Positions 1-8,369 of a stretch of 58,228 nucleotides of DNA are shown here, piece after piece (the first letter of the stretch is position 1; the number at the start of each line of letters is the position of its first letter). Source of the stretch: UBA4085 sp964556755. Lineage in GTDB: Bacteria; Acidobacteriota; Aminicenantia; Aminicenantales; UBA4085. The position numbers were made by a program, and so were the translations under genes. The notes beneath the pieces were generated by a model, which saw only the letters and a list, made by a program, of their open reading frames with translations, was not told the DNA's origin and ran no database searches. The stretch covers positions 1 through 58,228 of the forward strand of contig CAZKXI010000020.1 in NCBI GenBank assembly GCA_964556755.1, read 5' to 3'.

Positions 1-947
1 CGATCGGCCCCGACGAGATCCTGATCACCGACGGCACCACCAACGCCATCTACCTGTTCACCCGGGCCTTGATCGACCCGGGGGACGTGGTCATCTGCGA
101 AGCCCCCTCCTTCAGCGGCTCCCTGGTGGCCATCGAGGCCTGCGGAGCCGAGCTGGCCGGCGTGGAGATGGACGAGGAAGGCATGGTCGTGAGCCGCGTC
201 CGCGAAGTCATGCGGGCCAAGCGGGCCGAGGGCCGGGCCGTCAAGTTCATCTACGTCATCCCCGAGTTCCAGAATCCCAGCGGCCGGACCATGAGCCTGG
301 ACCGCCGCCGCGAGCTCATCCGGGCCGCCCGGGAGGCCGAAGCGCTCATCCTGGAGGACCAGCCTTACCGGGACCTGCGCTTCTACGGCCGTCGCCTGCC
401 CAGCCTCTGGAACCTGGCCCGGGAGGAGTTCGGGGACGACCGGACCGTCACGATCTGCAAGTCGTTCTCCAAGATCCTCGGACCGGGACTGCGGCTGGGC
501 TTCGCGGTCGGGCCCGCGCCCCTGATCGCGGCCATGGCCAGCTGGGCCCAGAAGGTCACCGTCTCGCCCGAGGGAGTGGCCCAGAGGGCCGTGGCCCGCT
601 TCCTGGAGAAAGGCCATATGGCCGCCCACATCGAGCGCATCAACGCGCTCTACCGGGCCAAGAGGGACGCCATCATCGCCGCCCTGAAGGATTCCATGCC
701 GCCCGGCATCCGCTGGACGGAGCCCGAAGGCGGTCTGTTCATCTGGGTCACCTGCCCCCCGGCGATCGACACCGACGCCCTCTTCGCCGAGGCCGCCAAG
801 GCCGGCGTCGCCTTCATCCCCGGGTCCAAGTTCTATACGGCCGGAACGATGCGCCGGGACGAGATGAGGCTGAACTTCTCCTACGCCTCGGAAGCCGATC
901 TGCGGGAAGGCGTGTCCCGCCTGGCCCGCCTGCTCCGCCGGGCTTGA
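1..947 (+). CDS. PLP-dependent class I/II aminotransferase, 5' end outside window
   Basis: This is the C-terminal part of an aminotransferase. The frame is already open at base 3 (reading IGPDEILITDGTTNAIY), so the true start lies upstream of the window. The fold-type I signature is clear: the DGTTNAI turn, NPSGRTMS, an ILEDQPYRDLRF segment that provides the Asp/Tyr contacts to the cofactor ring, and SFSKILGPGLRLG, whose Lys codon at 471-473 forms the PLP Schiff base. The style matches the LysN / 2-aminoadipate and MocR-catalytic-domain branch of aminotransferases. Whether an N-terminal GntR DNA-binding domain exists cannot be seen. The substrate is not determined. The next gene is convergent, 10 nt away. 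Confidence 0.9.
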   Translation, partial: IGPDEILITDGTTNAIYLFTRALIDPGDVVICEAPSFSGSLVAIEACGAELAGVEMDEEGMVVSRVREVMRAKRAEGRAVKFIYVIPEFQNPSGRTMSLDRRRELIRAAREAEALILEDQPYRDLRFYGRRLPSLWNLAREEFGDDRTVTICKSFSKILGPGLRLGFAVGPAPLIAAMASWAQKVTVSPEGVAQRAVARFLEKGHMAAHIERINALYRAKRDAIIAALKDSMPPGIRWTEPEGGLFIWVTCPPAIDTDALFAEAAKAGVAFIPGSKFYTAGTMRRDEMRLNFSYASEADLREGVSRLARLLRRA

Positions 948-957
948 AGCGCCGCCC

Positions 958-2106
958 TCACAGCCGGACCCACCGCCCCTCCCGCGACGACGTCACGGCC
1001 GCGTCGATGATCCGCATGGCCTCGTGCCCCTCGGCGAAGCCGGGAAAAGGCGTCTGGAACGGCCGGCCTTCCCGCTTGGCGGTTGCCGCCGCGTAGAAGT
1101 CGCGGAACAGGTTGACCACGGCGTCGTGGTAGCCCATCGGGTGCCCCGTCGGCAGGGAGGCGAAGCGGGATGTCTCCGGGTCCTGCAGCTGCGCCGACTC
1201 GTAGAAGGTCTCGTTGCCCCGGTCCCTGTGCCCGATCCACAGGGCGTTGGGATGGACATGGCTCCAGGCGTAGGACTCCCGGGAGCCGAAGACCTGGATC
1301 TCGAGATCGACCTTGCGCCCGGCGCAGACCTGGCAAGTAGTGAAGCTGCCGCGGGCCCCGTTCTCCAGCCGCAGCAGGAGGGCCGCGTAGTCGTCGAGCT
1401 CGATGGAGACATCCTCCGTCTCTCCCTCCTGCCGGGCCGCGAACGAGAGGGGGCCCGCCTTGGGCTTCTTGCGGACCGGGATGCAGGTGTGGAGCTCGCT
1501 GAAGACTTCGACGATCCGCCGGCCGGTGATGAAGCGGGCCAGGTCGCACCAGTGGCTGCCCAAATCGGCGATCACGTTGGCCCGGCCCGCGACCGCCGTG
1601 TCCAGCCGCCAGGAGTAGTCGGTGTCGTAGAACAGCCAGTCCTGGAGGAAGTGGCCGGTCACCGCCCGCACCTCGCCCAGGTCGCCGCGCCGGACGCGGG
1701 CGGCCGCCTCCTGGACCACGGGGTAGTAGCGGTAGCAGAAGTCGATCCCCGTCAGGGTCCCCCTCTCTTCGGCCAGCCGGAGAAGCTCGCCCGACTCCCG
1801 CGAATCCAGGGCCAGGGGCTTCTCGGACAGAATGGCCTTGCCCGCCAGGATGGCCCGGCGGTTGATGTCGAAATGGGCGTTATTGGGAGCGCAGACATGG
1901 ACGACCTCGATGCCGGGATCGGCCAGGATGGCCTCGGCCTCGGAGTGGACGTGAGGGATGCCCAGGGCCTCGCCGGCCCGGCGGGCCAAAGCCAGGTTCG
2001 GGTCGGCCACGGCGACGACTTCGGCCTCGGGGACGCGCCGGAGCATATCCAGGTGGACCATGCCGATGTACCCGGCGCCGATGACGCCGACCTTGATCTT
2101 CCTCAT
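958..2106 (-). CDS. Gfo/Idh/MocA family NAD(P)-dependent oxidoreductase
   Basis: A 382-residue oxidoreductase. The N-terminal Rossmann domain opens with KVGVIGAGYIGMVH (G-x-G-x-x-G at about residues 9-14), followed by the family EKP signature in LSEKPLAL near residue 95. The C-terminal half is the mixed alpha/beta substrate domain (GHFLQDW..., DLGSHWCDLARFITG), where the family's catalytic His usually lies. The start at 2106 is supported by a GGAGAAG ribosome site about 6 nt upstream. Members oxidise or reduce sugars, inositols or related polyols. The substrate here cannot be told. It lies downstream of the MetF-like gene on the same strand with an 87-nt gap, so co-transcription is possible but not obvious. 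Confidence 0.9.
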   Translation of the reverse strand: MRKIKVGVIGAGYIGMVHLDMLRRVPEAEVVAVADPNLALARRAGEALGIPHVHSEAEAILADPGIEVVHVCAPNNAHFDINRRAILAGKAILSEKPLALDSRESGELLRLAEERGTLTGIDFCYRYYPVVQEAAARVRRGDLGEVRAVTGHFLQDWLFYDTDYSWRLDTAVAGRANVIADLGSHWCDLARFITGRRIVEVFSELHTCIPVRKKPKAGPLSFAARQEGETEDVSIELDDYAALLLRLENGARGSFTTCQVCAGRKVDLEIQVFGSRESYAWSHVHPNALWIGHRDRGNETFYESAQLQDPETSRFASLPTGHPMGYHDAVVNLFRDFYAAATAKREGRPFQTPFPGFAEGHEAMRIIDAAVTSSREGRWVRL

Positions 2107-2193
2107 AGCCTTCTCCTTCGCCCATCCTTGAGCGTTCAGCGCTGCCGGCTCGACTCGGGCTTCCTCCGGGCCGCCGAGGCGGCGGGCCCCGCC

Positions 2194-2982
2194 TCAGCTC
2201 CAGACCGACTTGAGCTGCGGGTACTGGGTCTTGAATCCCAGCAGGGCCAGGTAGGAGCCGAAGTCGGGATAGAAGGCCCGCAGATCCCGCAGGTTTTGCA
2301 TCGGATCGTAGGGCGTGTTCTCCGGGATCGTCGCCCCGACGCACTCCGAGAGCAGATGCAGCTTCTTCGACATCCAGGCGTCCAGGATCACGGGCAGCCC
2401 GAACGGCTTGAGGTCCAGGACCCTGTCGTCGCGGCCGATGATCGGCTGGGTGATGATGAACCGGGCCCCGGCCTCGACCTTGCGCTTCATCTTCTCCAGC
2501 TCCGCCTCCCGGGGCTCGTAGGGGTTGTAGGCCACCCCACAGTGGAAGGCCCCGGGGAACTCGCGGGCGATGTAGCCGAGAAGCTCCACCGACGTCACCG
2601 TCACGGCCTGGACGCCGATCTCCGCCGGCTCCAGCCGGTGGAGACGCTGGCTGCCGTCTCCGGAGACGATCAGCAGGTGCCGCCCGCCTCTGTCATGGTA
2701 GTCCCGCAGCAGGCCGTCCAGCTCAACCTTGGTATGGAATGTGTTCAGGTGGACCAGGAGCTGCTCCGGAAAGACGGGCAGCTCGGCGATCTCAATGACC
2801 TCCGTGGCCTGGAAGCTGAGCAGGCCCATGGGATTGTCGGTGATGCAGGCCGCGTAGCCCGCCTCCATCACCAGCCGGTACTTCTCGGCGAACTTGGCCA
2901 GATCGTCTTCGAGGGTCTCGCTGTCGCGCTTGGGCGTCAGGATCTCGATATGGAAGATCTTGCGGTCGATGTGGTCCTGCAT
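2194..2982 (-). CDS. Methylenetetrahydrofolate reductase-like protein
   Basis: This 262-residue protein matches the MTHFR TIM-barrel family. It begins HIEILTPKRD, continues through a long ITDNPMG segment, HLLIVSGDGSQ (the family's 'LvLsGD' folate/flavin strand), and GARFIITQPIIG (the 'F..TQ' signature). MTHFR reduces methylene-THF to methyl-THF with FAD and a reductant. The protein is shorter than E. coli MetF (about 296 residues), and its N-terminus diverges from the FEFFPP signature, as in the short anaerobe-type enzymes. It follows the methyltransferase gene by 8 nt, so the two are almost certainly co-transcribed and act in sequence on methyl-THF. Confidence 0.82.
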   Translation of the reverse strand: MQDHIDRKIFHIEILTPKRDSETLEDDLAKFAEKYRLVMEAGYAACITDNPMGLLSFQATEVIEIAELPVFPEQLLVHLNTFHTKVELDGLLRDYHDRGGRHLLIVSGDGSQRLHRLEPAEIGVQAVTVTSVELLGYIAREFPGAFHCGVAYNPYEPREAELEKMKRKVEAGARFIITQPIIGRDDRVLDLKPFGLPVILDAWMSKKLHLLSECVGATIPENTPYDPMQNLRDLRAFYPDFGSYLALLGFKTQYPQLKSVWS

Positions 2983-2990
2983 GGCGGGCC

Positions 2991-3860
2991 TCAGGCGTAA
3001 AATTCCTTGAGCCGGATGAGGGCCTCGTATCCCTCGAGGCCCAAGATATCGTTGAGACAGGCCAGGGCCGGGTGGTCCTCGGCCAGGATCTCGTACTTGC
3101 GGGACGTCGAGCCGATGATCATGTCCAGGCCGAGGGGCATGGCCAGGGTCAGGAAGGCGCTCTCGAGGGGGCCTTTGACCGGGGACCCGTCGGCCCTCTT
3201 GGACGGCAGCATGACCGTGAAGTTGCTCAGACCCACCGAGCGGTGGGTCCCGGCCAGCTCGGGATCGGCCTGGATGAGGGCCAGCGAGGCCAGGACCCGC
3301 TTCAGCAGCCCTTCACAGTCGCTGCCGATGGGGGCGATGCCCGGGTCGATGATGGCCCATTCGTTGCGGAAGCCGGGGATGCGGGACCGGGCCTCGGCCA
3401 GCAATCCGAGGGCGGTCCGGCGGGTCTCCTCCGCGGTTCGGTTGGGGGCCGACGCGCCGCCCTCGAGCCTCTCGGAGGCCATCAGGATCGGCCGAAAGGG
3501 CCGGATCTTAAAGAGCTCGAACATCCCGGTCCGCAGGGGGGAGACGGAGTTGAGGATCGGCTCCCGGCCGCCCGCCAGAGACGGGTCGTAAACCTTCAAA
3601 GCGGCTTCGGCCAAAGTCGGATCGGGGGTGTCGATCGACAGCGGCTTGGCGGTGGCCCGCTGCAGGGTCCGGACGAGGTCGGCCATGAACTCCGGCGAGC
3701 GGGCGCCGACATTGACGTCGATGTAGGCCGCTCCCTTCTCGTCCTGGGCCCGGGCCAACCCGACCAGGCCGTCGATGTCGCCGGCATCGAACAGCTTCTT
3801 GGTCGAAGGCACGGAGTCGTTGATGGATTCGCCGATGATGGTCAAGCCTGTCAGGGACAT
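2991..3860 (-). CDS. Methyltetrahydrofolate:corrinoid methyltransferase-like pterin-binding protein (AcsE/MtrH/MetH-pterin type)
   Basis: A 289-residue pterin-binding TIM barrel. Diagnostic segments are TIIGESIND near the N-terminus, GAAYIDVNVGARSPE (the 'yiDvN.G' folate motif), PLSIDTPDP, ILNSVSP, and NEWAIIDPGIAPIG. Members move the methyl group of methyl-THF to a corrinoid protein, for example AcsE of the Wood-Ljungdahl pathway or the pterin domain of MetH. It is first in a two-gene operon with the MetF-like reductase. No corrinoid iron-sulfur protein or corrinoid-binding gene is visible beside it, so the acceptor must be encoded elsewhere. The alternative reading is dihydropteroate synthase, which is less likely given the MetF partner and these motifs. 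Confidence 0.85.
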   Translation of the reverse strand: MSLTGLTIIGESINDSVPSTKKLFDAGDIDGLVGLARAQDEKGAAYIDVNVGARSPEFMADLVRTLQRATAKPLSIDTPDPTLAEAALKVYDPSLAGGREPILNSVSPLRTGMFELFKIRPFRPILMASERLEGGASAPNRTAEETRRTALGLLAEARSRIPGFRNEWAIIDPGIAPIGSDCEGLLKRVLASLALIQADPELAGTHRSVGLSNFTVMLPSKRADGSPVKGPLESAFLTLAMPLGLDMIIGSTSRKYEILAEDHPALACLNDILGLEGYEALIRLKEFYA

Positions 3861-3941
3861 GGGTTCTTTTTATCCTTTTCCCCGTCCCGGCGCAACCTTG
3901 TCAGGCTTCGCGCAAGCCCGCCCCGATCCGGGCCGGCGTTC

Positions 3942-3970
3942 TTGACAGGCCCGCCCCCCGGCGATAGATT
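3942..3970 (+). promoter_or_regulatory. Predicted sigma-70-type promoter of the DUF6807 gene
   Basis: TTGACA at 3942-3947, a 17-nt spacer, and TAGATT at 3965-3970. Only 6 nt separate the -10 box from the ATG at 3977, so transcription would begin at or next to the start codon. No Shine-Dalgarno is present. This predicts a leaderless mRNA. Confidence 0.55.
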
Positions 3971-3976
3971 CGGCCC

Positions 3977-4993
3977 ATGAGCGCCGCCCCTCCCCGCCGC
4001 CTCACCCTCCGCCGCCCTCGGTCCGGAAGGCCCGTTTTCGGCCCGCTCGGCCCGGCCCTGGCGGCCCTCCTCCTTCTCTCGACGGCCGCGACTCCGCGGC
4101 GTCCCGGCACGACGTGGCACTGGGATCGAATCAAGGGACGCCATCTGGCCCTCCTCGGCCCGGACGGCGAGGTCTGGCGGTTCCGCTACGGCCAAGACAT
4201 CGACCAGGCCTATTTCCACCCGCTCGCCACCGCCGACGGACGGGTTCTGACGGCTGACCGCCCCCCCGATCATATCTGGCACCACGGCCTGTGGTTCAGC
4301 TGGAAGTACATCCGAAAGGTCAATTATTGGGAGGTCGAGCCCCGGACCGGCCGGCCGGCCGGCCGCACAAGCTGGAAGCCGGGCCGGATACAAGCCCGGC
4401 GGGACGGCTCGGCCCGCATCGCGCTGGACCTCGATTACCGGCCCGCCGGCGCCCCGAGCCCCGTCCTGGTCGAGAGGCGGATCCTGGAGATCTCGGCCCC
4501 GGGAAGCGACGGAGTCTACGCCATCGATTGGCGGGGCGAATTCCGGGCCGCCCAGGACCTGGACTTGGACCGGACCCCCCTCCTCGGCGAGCCGAACGGG
4601 CAAGTCAATGGAGGATATGCCGGGCTGGCCCTTCGCCTGGCCGGGAGCCTGGAGGGACTGCGCCTCATGACCGACCGTGGCCCGGCCGCGCCCTTCGAGA
4701 ACGACCGCTACCGAGGCCGCCACGCCGGCCTCGACTTCTCGGGCCGGGCCGGCGGGCGTCCGGCCGGCATCGCCATCCTCGACCATCCGTCCAATCCCCG
4801 CTCCCCCGTCGCCTGGTACGCCGTCCAGACGGCCGTCATGAGCTTCTTCAATCCGGCCCTGCTCAGCCCCGCGCCCCTCCTCCTGCGGGCCGGGGAGCGC
4901 ATGACCCTGCGCTACCGCATCCTGGTCCATCCCGGAATCTGGGACGCGGCTCGCTTGAGAGAGGAATCCGCCCGCTTCGCCCGGGTCCGCTGA
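3977..4993 (+). CDS. Secreted DUF6807 (PmoA-family, PF14100-like) protein
   Basis: A 338-residue protein with an N-terminal basic stretch and a hydrophobic segment at about residues 23-37 (PLGPALAALLLLSTAAT), likely a signal peptide. The body carries the family pattern: FHPLATADG, then DHIWHHGLWFSWKYI with paired histidines, then NGQVNGGYAGLALR and AILDHPSNPRSPVAWY. Pfam names this family after methane oxygenase, but these proteins are not methane monooxygenase subunits. They are widespread secreted proteins, often beside Gfo/Idh/MocA genes and thought to act on carbohydrates. A Gfo/Idh/MocA gene lies 1.9 kb away. It is divergent from the folate operon and convergent with the next gene. Confidence 0.75.
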   Translation: MSAAPPRRLTLRRPRSGRPVFGPLGPALAALLLLSTAATPRRPGTTWHWDRIKGRHLALLGPDGEVWRFRYGQDIDQAYFHPLATADGRVLTADRPPDHIWHHGLWFSWKYIRKVNYWEVEPRTGRPAGRTSWKPGRIQARRDGSARIALDLDYRPAGAPSPVLVERRILEISAPGSDGVYAIDWRGEFRAAQDLDLDRTPLLGEPNGQVNGGYAGLALRLAGSLEGLRLMTDRGPAAPFENDRYRGRHAGLDFSGRAGGRPAGIAILDHPSNPRSPVAWYAVQTAVMSFFNPALLSPAPLLLRAGERMTLRYRILVHPGIWDAARLREESARFARVR

Positions 4994-5041
4994 AGGCGGC
5001 GGGCGCCTTCGCGCCGCGAGGTCGGCTCTCGGGCGGATCCG

Positions 5042-7984
5042 TCAGAGCAGCTTGAGCGAGACCATCAGCTCGTCGGTCCAGCCGAGGCCCTTCTCCCGGG
5101 CCCGGGCGTAGCCCAGCGAGACGGTCGTGTTCAGGAGCGAGAAGAGGACGATCCTCAGGTCCAGCTGGGCGCCCAAGCTGACCGCCTGGCGGCGAAAGTC
5201 GGAGGCCTCGAGATTCGTGACCAGGCCGGAGGCGAAGAAGCCCAGCCGGGCCCAGTTGCAGAAGAGGTTGAGGGCCCCCAGCCGGCGGAAGTGCAGCGCC
5301 GGCAGGGTCCACTCCAGCATGGCCCGGGCGAAGCTGCGTCCGCCGATGGCATTGATCTCCAGGCCCGGAAAGCTGTAGTACTCGCGGTAGCGCTTCTCCC
5401 CCAGGCAGTCGATCCAGTTGTTGCCGAAGCCGCCGAAGTAGAAGTTGACGAAGGCGTTGTCCCGGTCGCCGATCGACTGCCCGGCCGTCGTCCGCAGCCA
5501 CAGCGAGGAGTGCTTGAGGGGCAGGGCCAGCCCGTAGTCGAAGACGCCGTAGAAGCGCGGGTAGAGGCGCCCGTTGACGTAGTTGGCCTGGGCGAAGGCG
5601 TTCAGGCGGAAGCCCTTCTCCTCGTCCACCGCGCCCAGCGAGCGGCGGACGTCGGTGTAGCGCAGCCCGACCCGGCCGCTCATGAAGCTGTCGTAAGTGG
5701 CGTCGATGTTCTGGTAGTCGGGCAGCTTGTCCATCTTCCAATAGCCCGCTGCCTGGGCCTGCAGCTCCAGGGTTCGGGGCGTGTCGTAGATCAGGTACTT
5801 GGCGTACTCCAGGCCCAAGGAATAGCCCTTGCGGGCCGACTGGGTCGGCCCGAACAGGTCGTAGAAGCTGGCCCTGTTCATGGACGCGCTCAGGGTCCAA
5901 TTCCAGTAGTGGTACTGGAACGACAGGTGCGGGCGCTCCCCGGCCGGCAGGCTCTCGTTGACGCTGTAGGACGCCGCGAGGTCGAAGCCGTTGAAGCGGA
6001 GCGGATTGCGGAAGTCCAGGCGGACGCCGACCGCCAGCGAGCCTTTATAGCCCTCCACGATGGGGTAGGCGGAGTTGAGCTTGATGTCGCGCCAGGAGCT
6101 GTAGGGCCCGTTCGACTTGAGGAGGGATTCGATCGGGATCGAGGCGGGCGAGGGCGGCATCCAGGACTTGACCTCGGGAGCCTTGTCCACGATCTCCTGG
6201 CCCAGGAAGCGCGGCGCGCCCACGTCGGGCACGGGCCGGCCGGGGATCCAGCCGGGGACGAAGCCCTCGTCGGTGAACTTGAAGACCAGCAGCGCCTCGT
6301 CCTTGACGGGCACCGGGCGGAAGAAGCCGGTCTCGGCGTTCGAGAGCGCCTCCATCTCCCGGCGCTCCAGGTCGTAGCGGAAGATATTCGAGACGCCGGT
6401 GTAGTAGGAGGAGCCGTAGAGATATCGTCCGTCGGCGGAGAAGCGGAAATCGGCCGGCGAGTCGGTGCCGAATTCGTAGAGGGTTTCCATGGCCGTGGAG
6501 CCCCGGATCACGTCGGCCGTCCGCATCCGGACCAGCCGCTGCGCTCCCGAGACGTCGGCCGCCGCCGCGACGAGCCAGGCGCCGTCCGGCGAGATGTCCA
6601 TGTCGTAGAGGTCGGTGAAATAATCCAGGCCGGCCAGCGCGGTCCAATCATCGTAGGGCGGATCGCACTTGACGATGGTGGACAAGCCGATGGCATGGCG
6701 GATACCCCAGAGCGACTTGTCTGTCGGGTCGAAGGCCAGGTCGCCGATGCGGGCATCCTTGATCAGGATCCGCGAGCGGCCGGTCTCGAGGTCGACCGCG
6801 GCCAGGTCGCGCAAGGCATTGTTGTCGGCGGTGTAGAAGATCCGCCGCCCGACCGCGTCGTAGGCCAGCGAGGCCACCGCGTACAGCGCGGCGCCCTTGA
6901 TGTCGCAGACGCGCTCCAGCCGCCCGCTGGCCGTATCCAGGGCGGCGATGTGGGCCACCTGGCCGGGGTAGTTGACGCCGGCGTAGATCCGGCCCCGTTC
7001 GGGATCGTAGAAAGCCCGCGACACCGAGCCCAGCTGCAAGGGCGTCAAGGACGTGAAGGGCGTGACGGGATGGGCCCGGATGATCTCCAGGTTGGCTGCC
7101 TGCCAGGCCTTCTCGGCCTCGATCCAGTCGCGCCACTCGTCGGCCAGAGACAGGCCGAAGGTCCGCCGAAACTCGGCCGCGAAGGAGCTCCGGCTACCGC
7201 GGCCGGCGGAAGTCCAATCGACGACCTTGCGCGGGCCGTACTTGCGGGCCAGATGGGTGAAGAAGCGGGTCCCGTAAAGGTAGGAGATGGCCCCGATCTG
7301 GAAGTCGAGCGCGGTCCCCTCGGACTCCAGCCCGATGGCGTCGTAGATCCTCTTGCCTTCCAGGACCTTGGTCCGGAAGACCATCTCGTCGTAGGAGCCC
7401 AAGGCCCGGCCCAGGCCGCCGTCCATCCACGTCTCCATGAACACGGCGATGCCCTCGACGTACCAGCGCGGCGTGTAGGTGCGGGGGCTGGTCAGGTAGG
7501 CGTAGACGGCCGAGATGGGGTGGTCCTTGTCGGCCATGACCTTGCCGGAAAAAAGGGCCCGGAAGAAGGGGGCGGAGCCGACCGGCTTGTCCATGGTCAC
7601 GACATGGACCAGCTCGTGATTCATGACCAGGCTCATCCGCTCGTAGCCCGGCATCTGGTCGTAGACGTGCTGGAACGGCGACAGCTCCAGGAAGACCAGG
7701 TTCTTGGGCACGGCCGTGGCCCCGCCGTTGCCCCAGTCGCTGTAGTCCTGCAGGAAGAGCGAGACGGGCTCCGAGGGTGTGTAGTCGAAGAAGCTCTTGT
7801 AGAAGCCCATGGTCGAGGTATAGGCCCGGGCCAGGTGCGAGACGATGAACGAATGGGCCTGGCTGTAGTAGACCAGGTTGAGATCCGGGACCTTGAAGCT
7901 GAACAGCTCCTGGCCCCTCAGGACGGGAGCGGCGCCCCCAGCCAGGGCCAGGACCAAAAGGCAGAAGGGAAGGCGGTCTCTCAT
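5042..7984 (-). CDS. Secreted zinc-peptidase-like / TolB-type propeller / outer-membrane barrel fusion
   Basis: A 980-residue protein when started at the ATG at 7984, which has a GAGGGAGAG ribosome site and is followed at once by a signal peptide (residues 1-25). The open frame extends 31 codons further upstream, but without support. Residues 30-330 resemble the peptidase-MA/gluzincin family, with HELVH at 123-127 and a second Glu in RWYVEGIAVFMET (Glu177) as likely zinc ligands. Residues 340-620 contain WD40/PD40-type propeller strands (SPDGAWLVAAA, SADGRYLYGSS). Residues 640-980 are rich in amphipathic beta strands ending in a hydrophobic C-terminus, as in surface-antigen/TamA-type barrels. 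It is predicted to sit in the outer membrane with the peptidase attached. The substrate is unknown. Confidence 0.8.
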   Translation of the reverse strand: MRDRLPFCLLVLALAGGAAPVLRGQELFSFKVPDLNLVYYSQAHSFIVSHLARAYTSTMGFYKSFFDYTPSEPVSLFLQDYSDWGNGGATAVPKNLVFLELSPFQHVYDQMPGYERMSLVMNHELVHVVTMDKPVGSAPFFRALFSGKVMADKDHPISAVYAYLTSPRTYTPRWYVEGIAVFMETWMDGGLGRALGSYDEMVFRTKVLEGKRIYDAIGLESEGTALDFQIGAISYLYGTRFFTHLARKYGPRKVVDWTSAGRGSRSSFAAEFRRTFGLSLADEWRDWIEAEKAWQAANLEIIRAHPVTPFTSLTPLQLGSVSRAFYDPERGRIYAGVNYPGQVAHIAALDTASGRLERVCDIKGAALYAVASLAYDAVGRRIFYTADNNALRDLAAVDLETGRSRILIKDARIGDLAFDPTDKSLWGIRHAIGLSTIVKCDPPYDDWTALAGLDYFTDLYDMDISPDGAWLVAAAADVSGAQRLVRMRTADVIRGSTAMETLYEFGTDSPADFRFSADGRYLYGSSYYTGVSNIFRYDLERREMEALSNAETGFFRPVPVKDEALLVFKFTDEGFVPGWIPGRPVPDVGAPRFLGQEIVDKAPEVKSWMPPSPASIPIESLLKSNGPYSSWRDIKLNSAYPIVEGYKGSLAVGVRLDFRNPLRFNGFDLAASYSVNESLPAGERPHLSFQYHYWNWTLSASMNRASFYDLFGPTQSARKGYSLGLEYAKYLIYDTPRTLELQAQAAGYWKMDKLPDYQNIDATYDSFMSGRVGLRYTDVRRSLGAVDEEKGFRLNAFAQANYVNGRLYPRFYGVFDYGLALPLKHSSLWLRTTAGQSIGDRDNAFVNFYFGGFGNNWIDCLGEKRYREYYSFPGLEINAIGGRSFARAMLEWTLPALHFRRLGALNLFCNWARLGFFASGLVTNLEASDFRRQAVSLGAQLDLRIVLFSLLNTTVSLGYARAREKGLGWTDELMVSLKLL

Positions 7985-8015
7985 CGCGGCACTCTCCCTC
8001 TCGCAGGCTGACTCA

Positions 8016-8044
8016 GTCATACCTAAGAATGGCCTTGGATGCAA
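8016..8044 (-). promoter_or_regulatory. Predicted promoter of the peptidase/propeller/barrel gene
   Basis: Reading the minus strand: TTGCAT (8044-8039), 17-nt spacer, TATGAC (8021-8016). It lies 31 nt upstream of the ATG at 7984. Confidence 0.4.
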
Positions 8045-8204
8045 GCTCCGGGAAGGGCGGTTTAGGGTATCGGCCACGGCTGCTTAGTTGAGCCTGCACC
8101 CGTGTTCAAATCGGACCATGGAGCATCGGCTCGATCTTGATAGTCGCTCTCCATCGAGGGGGCAGCGACACGGGCTCAACCGGCGCTTCTCCGCCGTCGG
8201 CCGA

Positions 8205-8265
8205 CCATAGGCCGTTATATCCCCCCGAGGCAGTTGATTCATCACAATCCGATCACGGCCTATGG
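8205..8265. repeat. Perfect 11-bp inverted repeat in the intergenic region
   Basis: CCATAGGCCGT at 8205-8215 is the exact reverse complement of ACGGCCTATGG at 8255-8265, with a 39-nt loop. It could be a stem of a structured leader or trailer RNA, or the ends of a small element. It is too far from either start codon to be an obvious operator. Confidence 0.5.
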
Positions 8266-8369
8266 CTCCGTAGCCCCCGACGGTGTACCCTGAACCGCAT
8301 AGCCTTCCCGGAGGAGGGCGAGCCCCGCCCCCCGCAAGGAGGACGGGGCCGAGGGACTCCGGAGACGGG

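Larger units (their letters stand above)
7985..8369. other. 385-nt intergenic region without a gene
   Basis: No convincing coding sequence is seen. The region holds the promoter at 8016-8044, a perfect 11-bp inverted repeat (8205-8215 / 8255-8265), and a GC-rich hairpin near 8325-8352 (GCCCCG paired with CGGGGC) just downstream of the repeat-protein stop codon. That hairpin has no T-tract. I could not match the segment to a known riboswitch class. Confidence 0.5.

Noticed and set aside
3977..4993. Methane monooxygenase subunit, suggested by the PmoA family label
   Set aside because: The family name is misleading. The protein is a soluble secreted DUF6807-type protein without the membrane helices or metal ligands of particulate methane monooxygenase.
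5291..8011. 906-codon plus-strand open frame
   Set aside because: Shadow of the peptidase/propeller/barrel gene; composition is Gly/Val/Asp/Arg-rich without recognisable motifs.
7985..8369. Riboswitch (cobalamin or c-di-GMP type)
   Set aside because: None of the conserved core boxes of those classes could be found on either strand.
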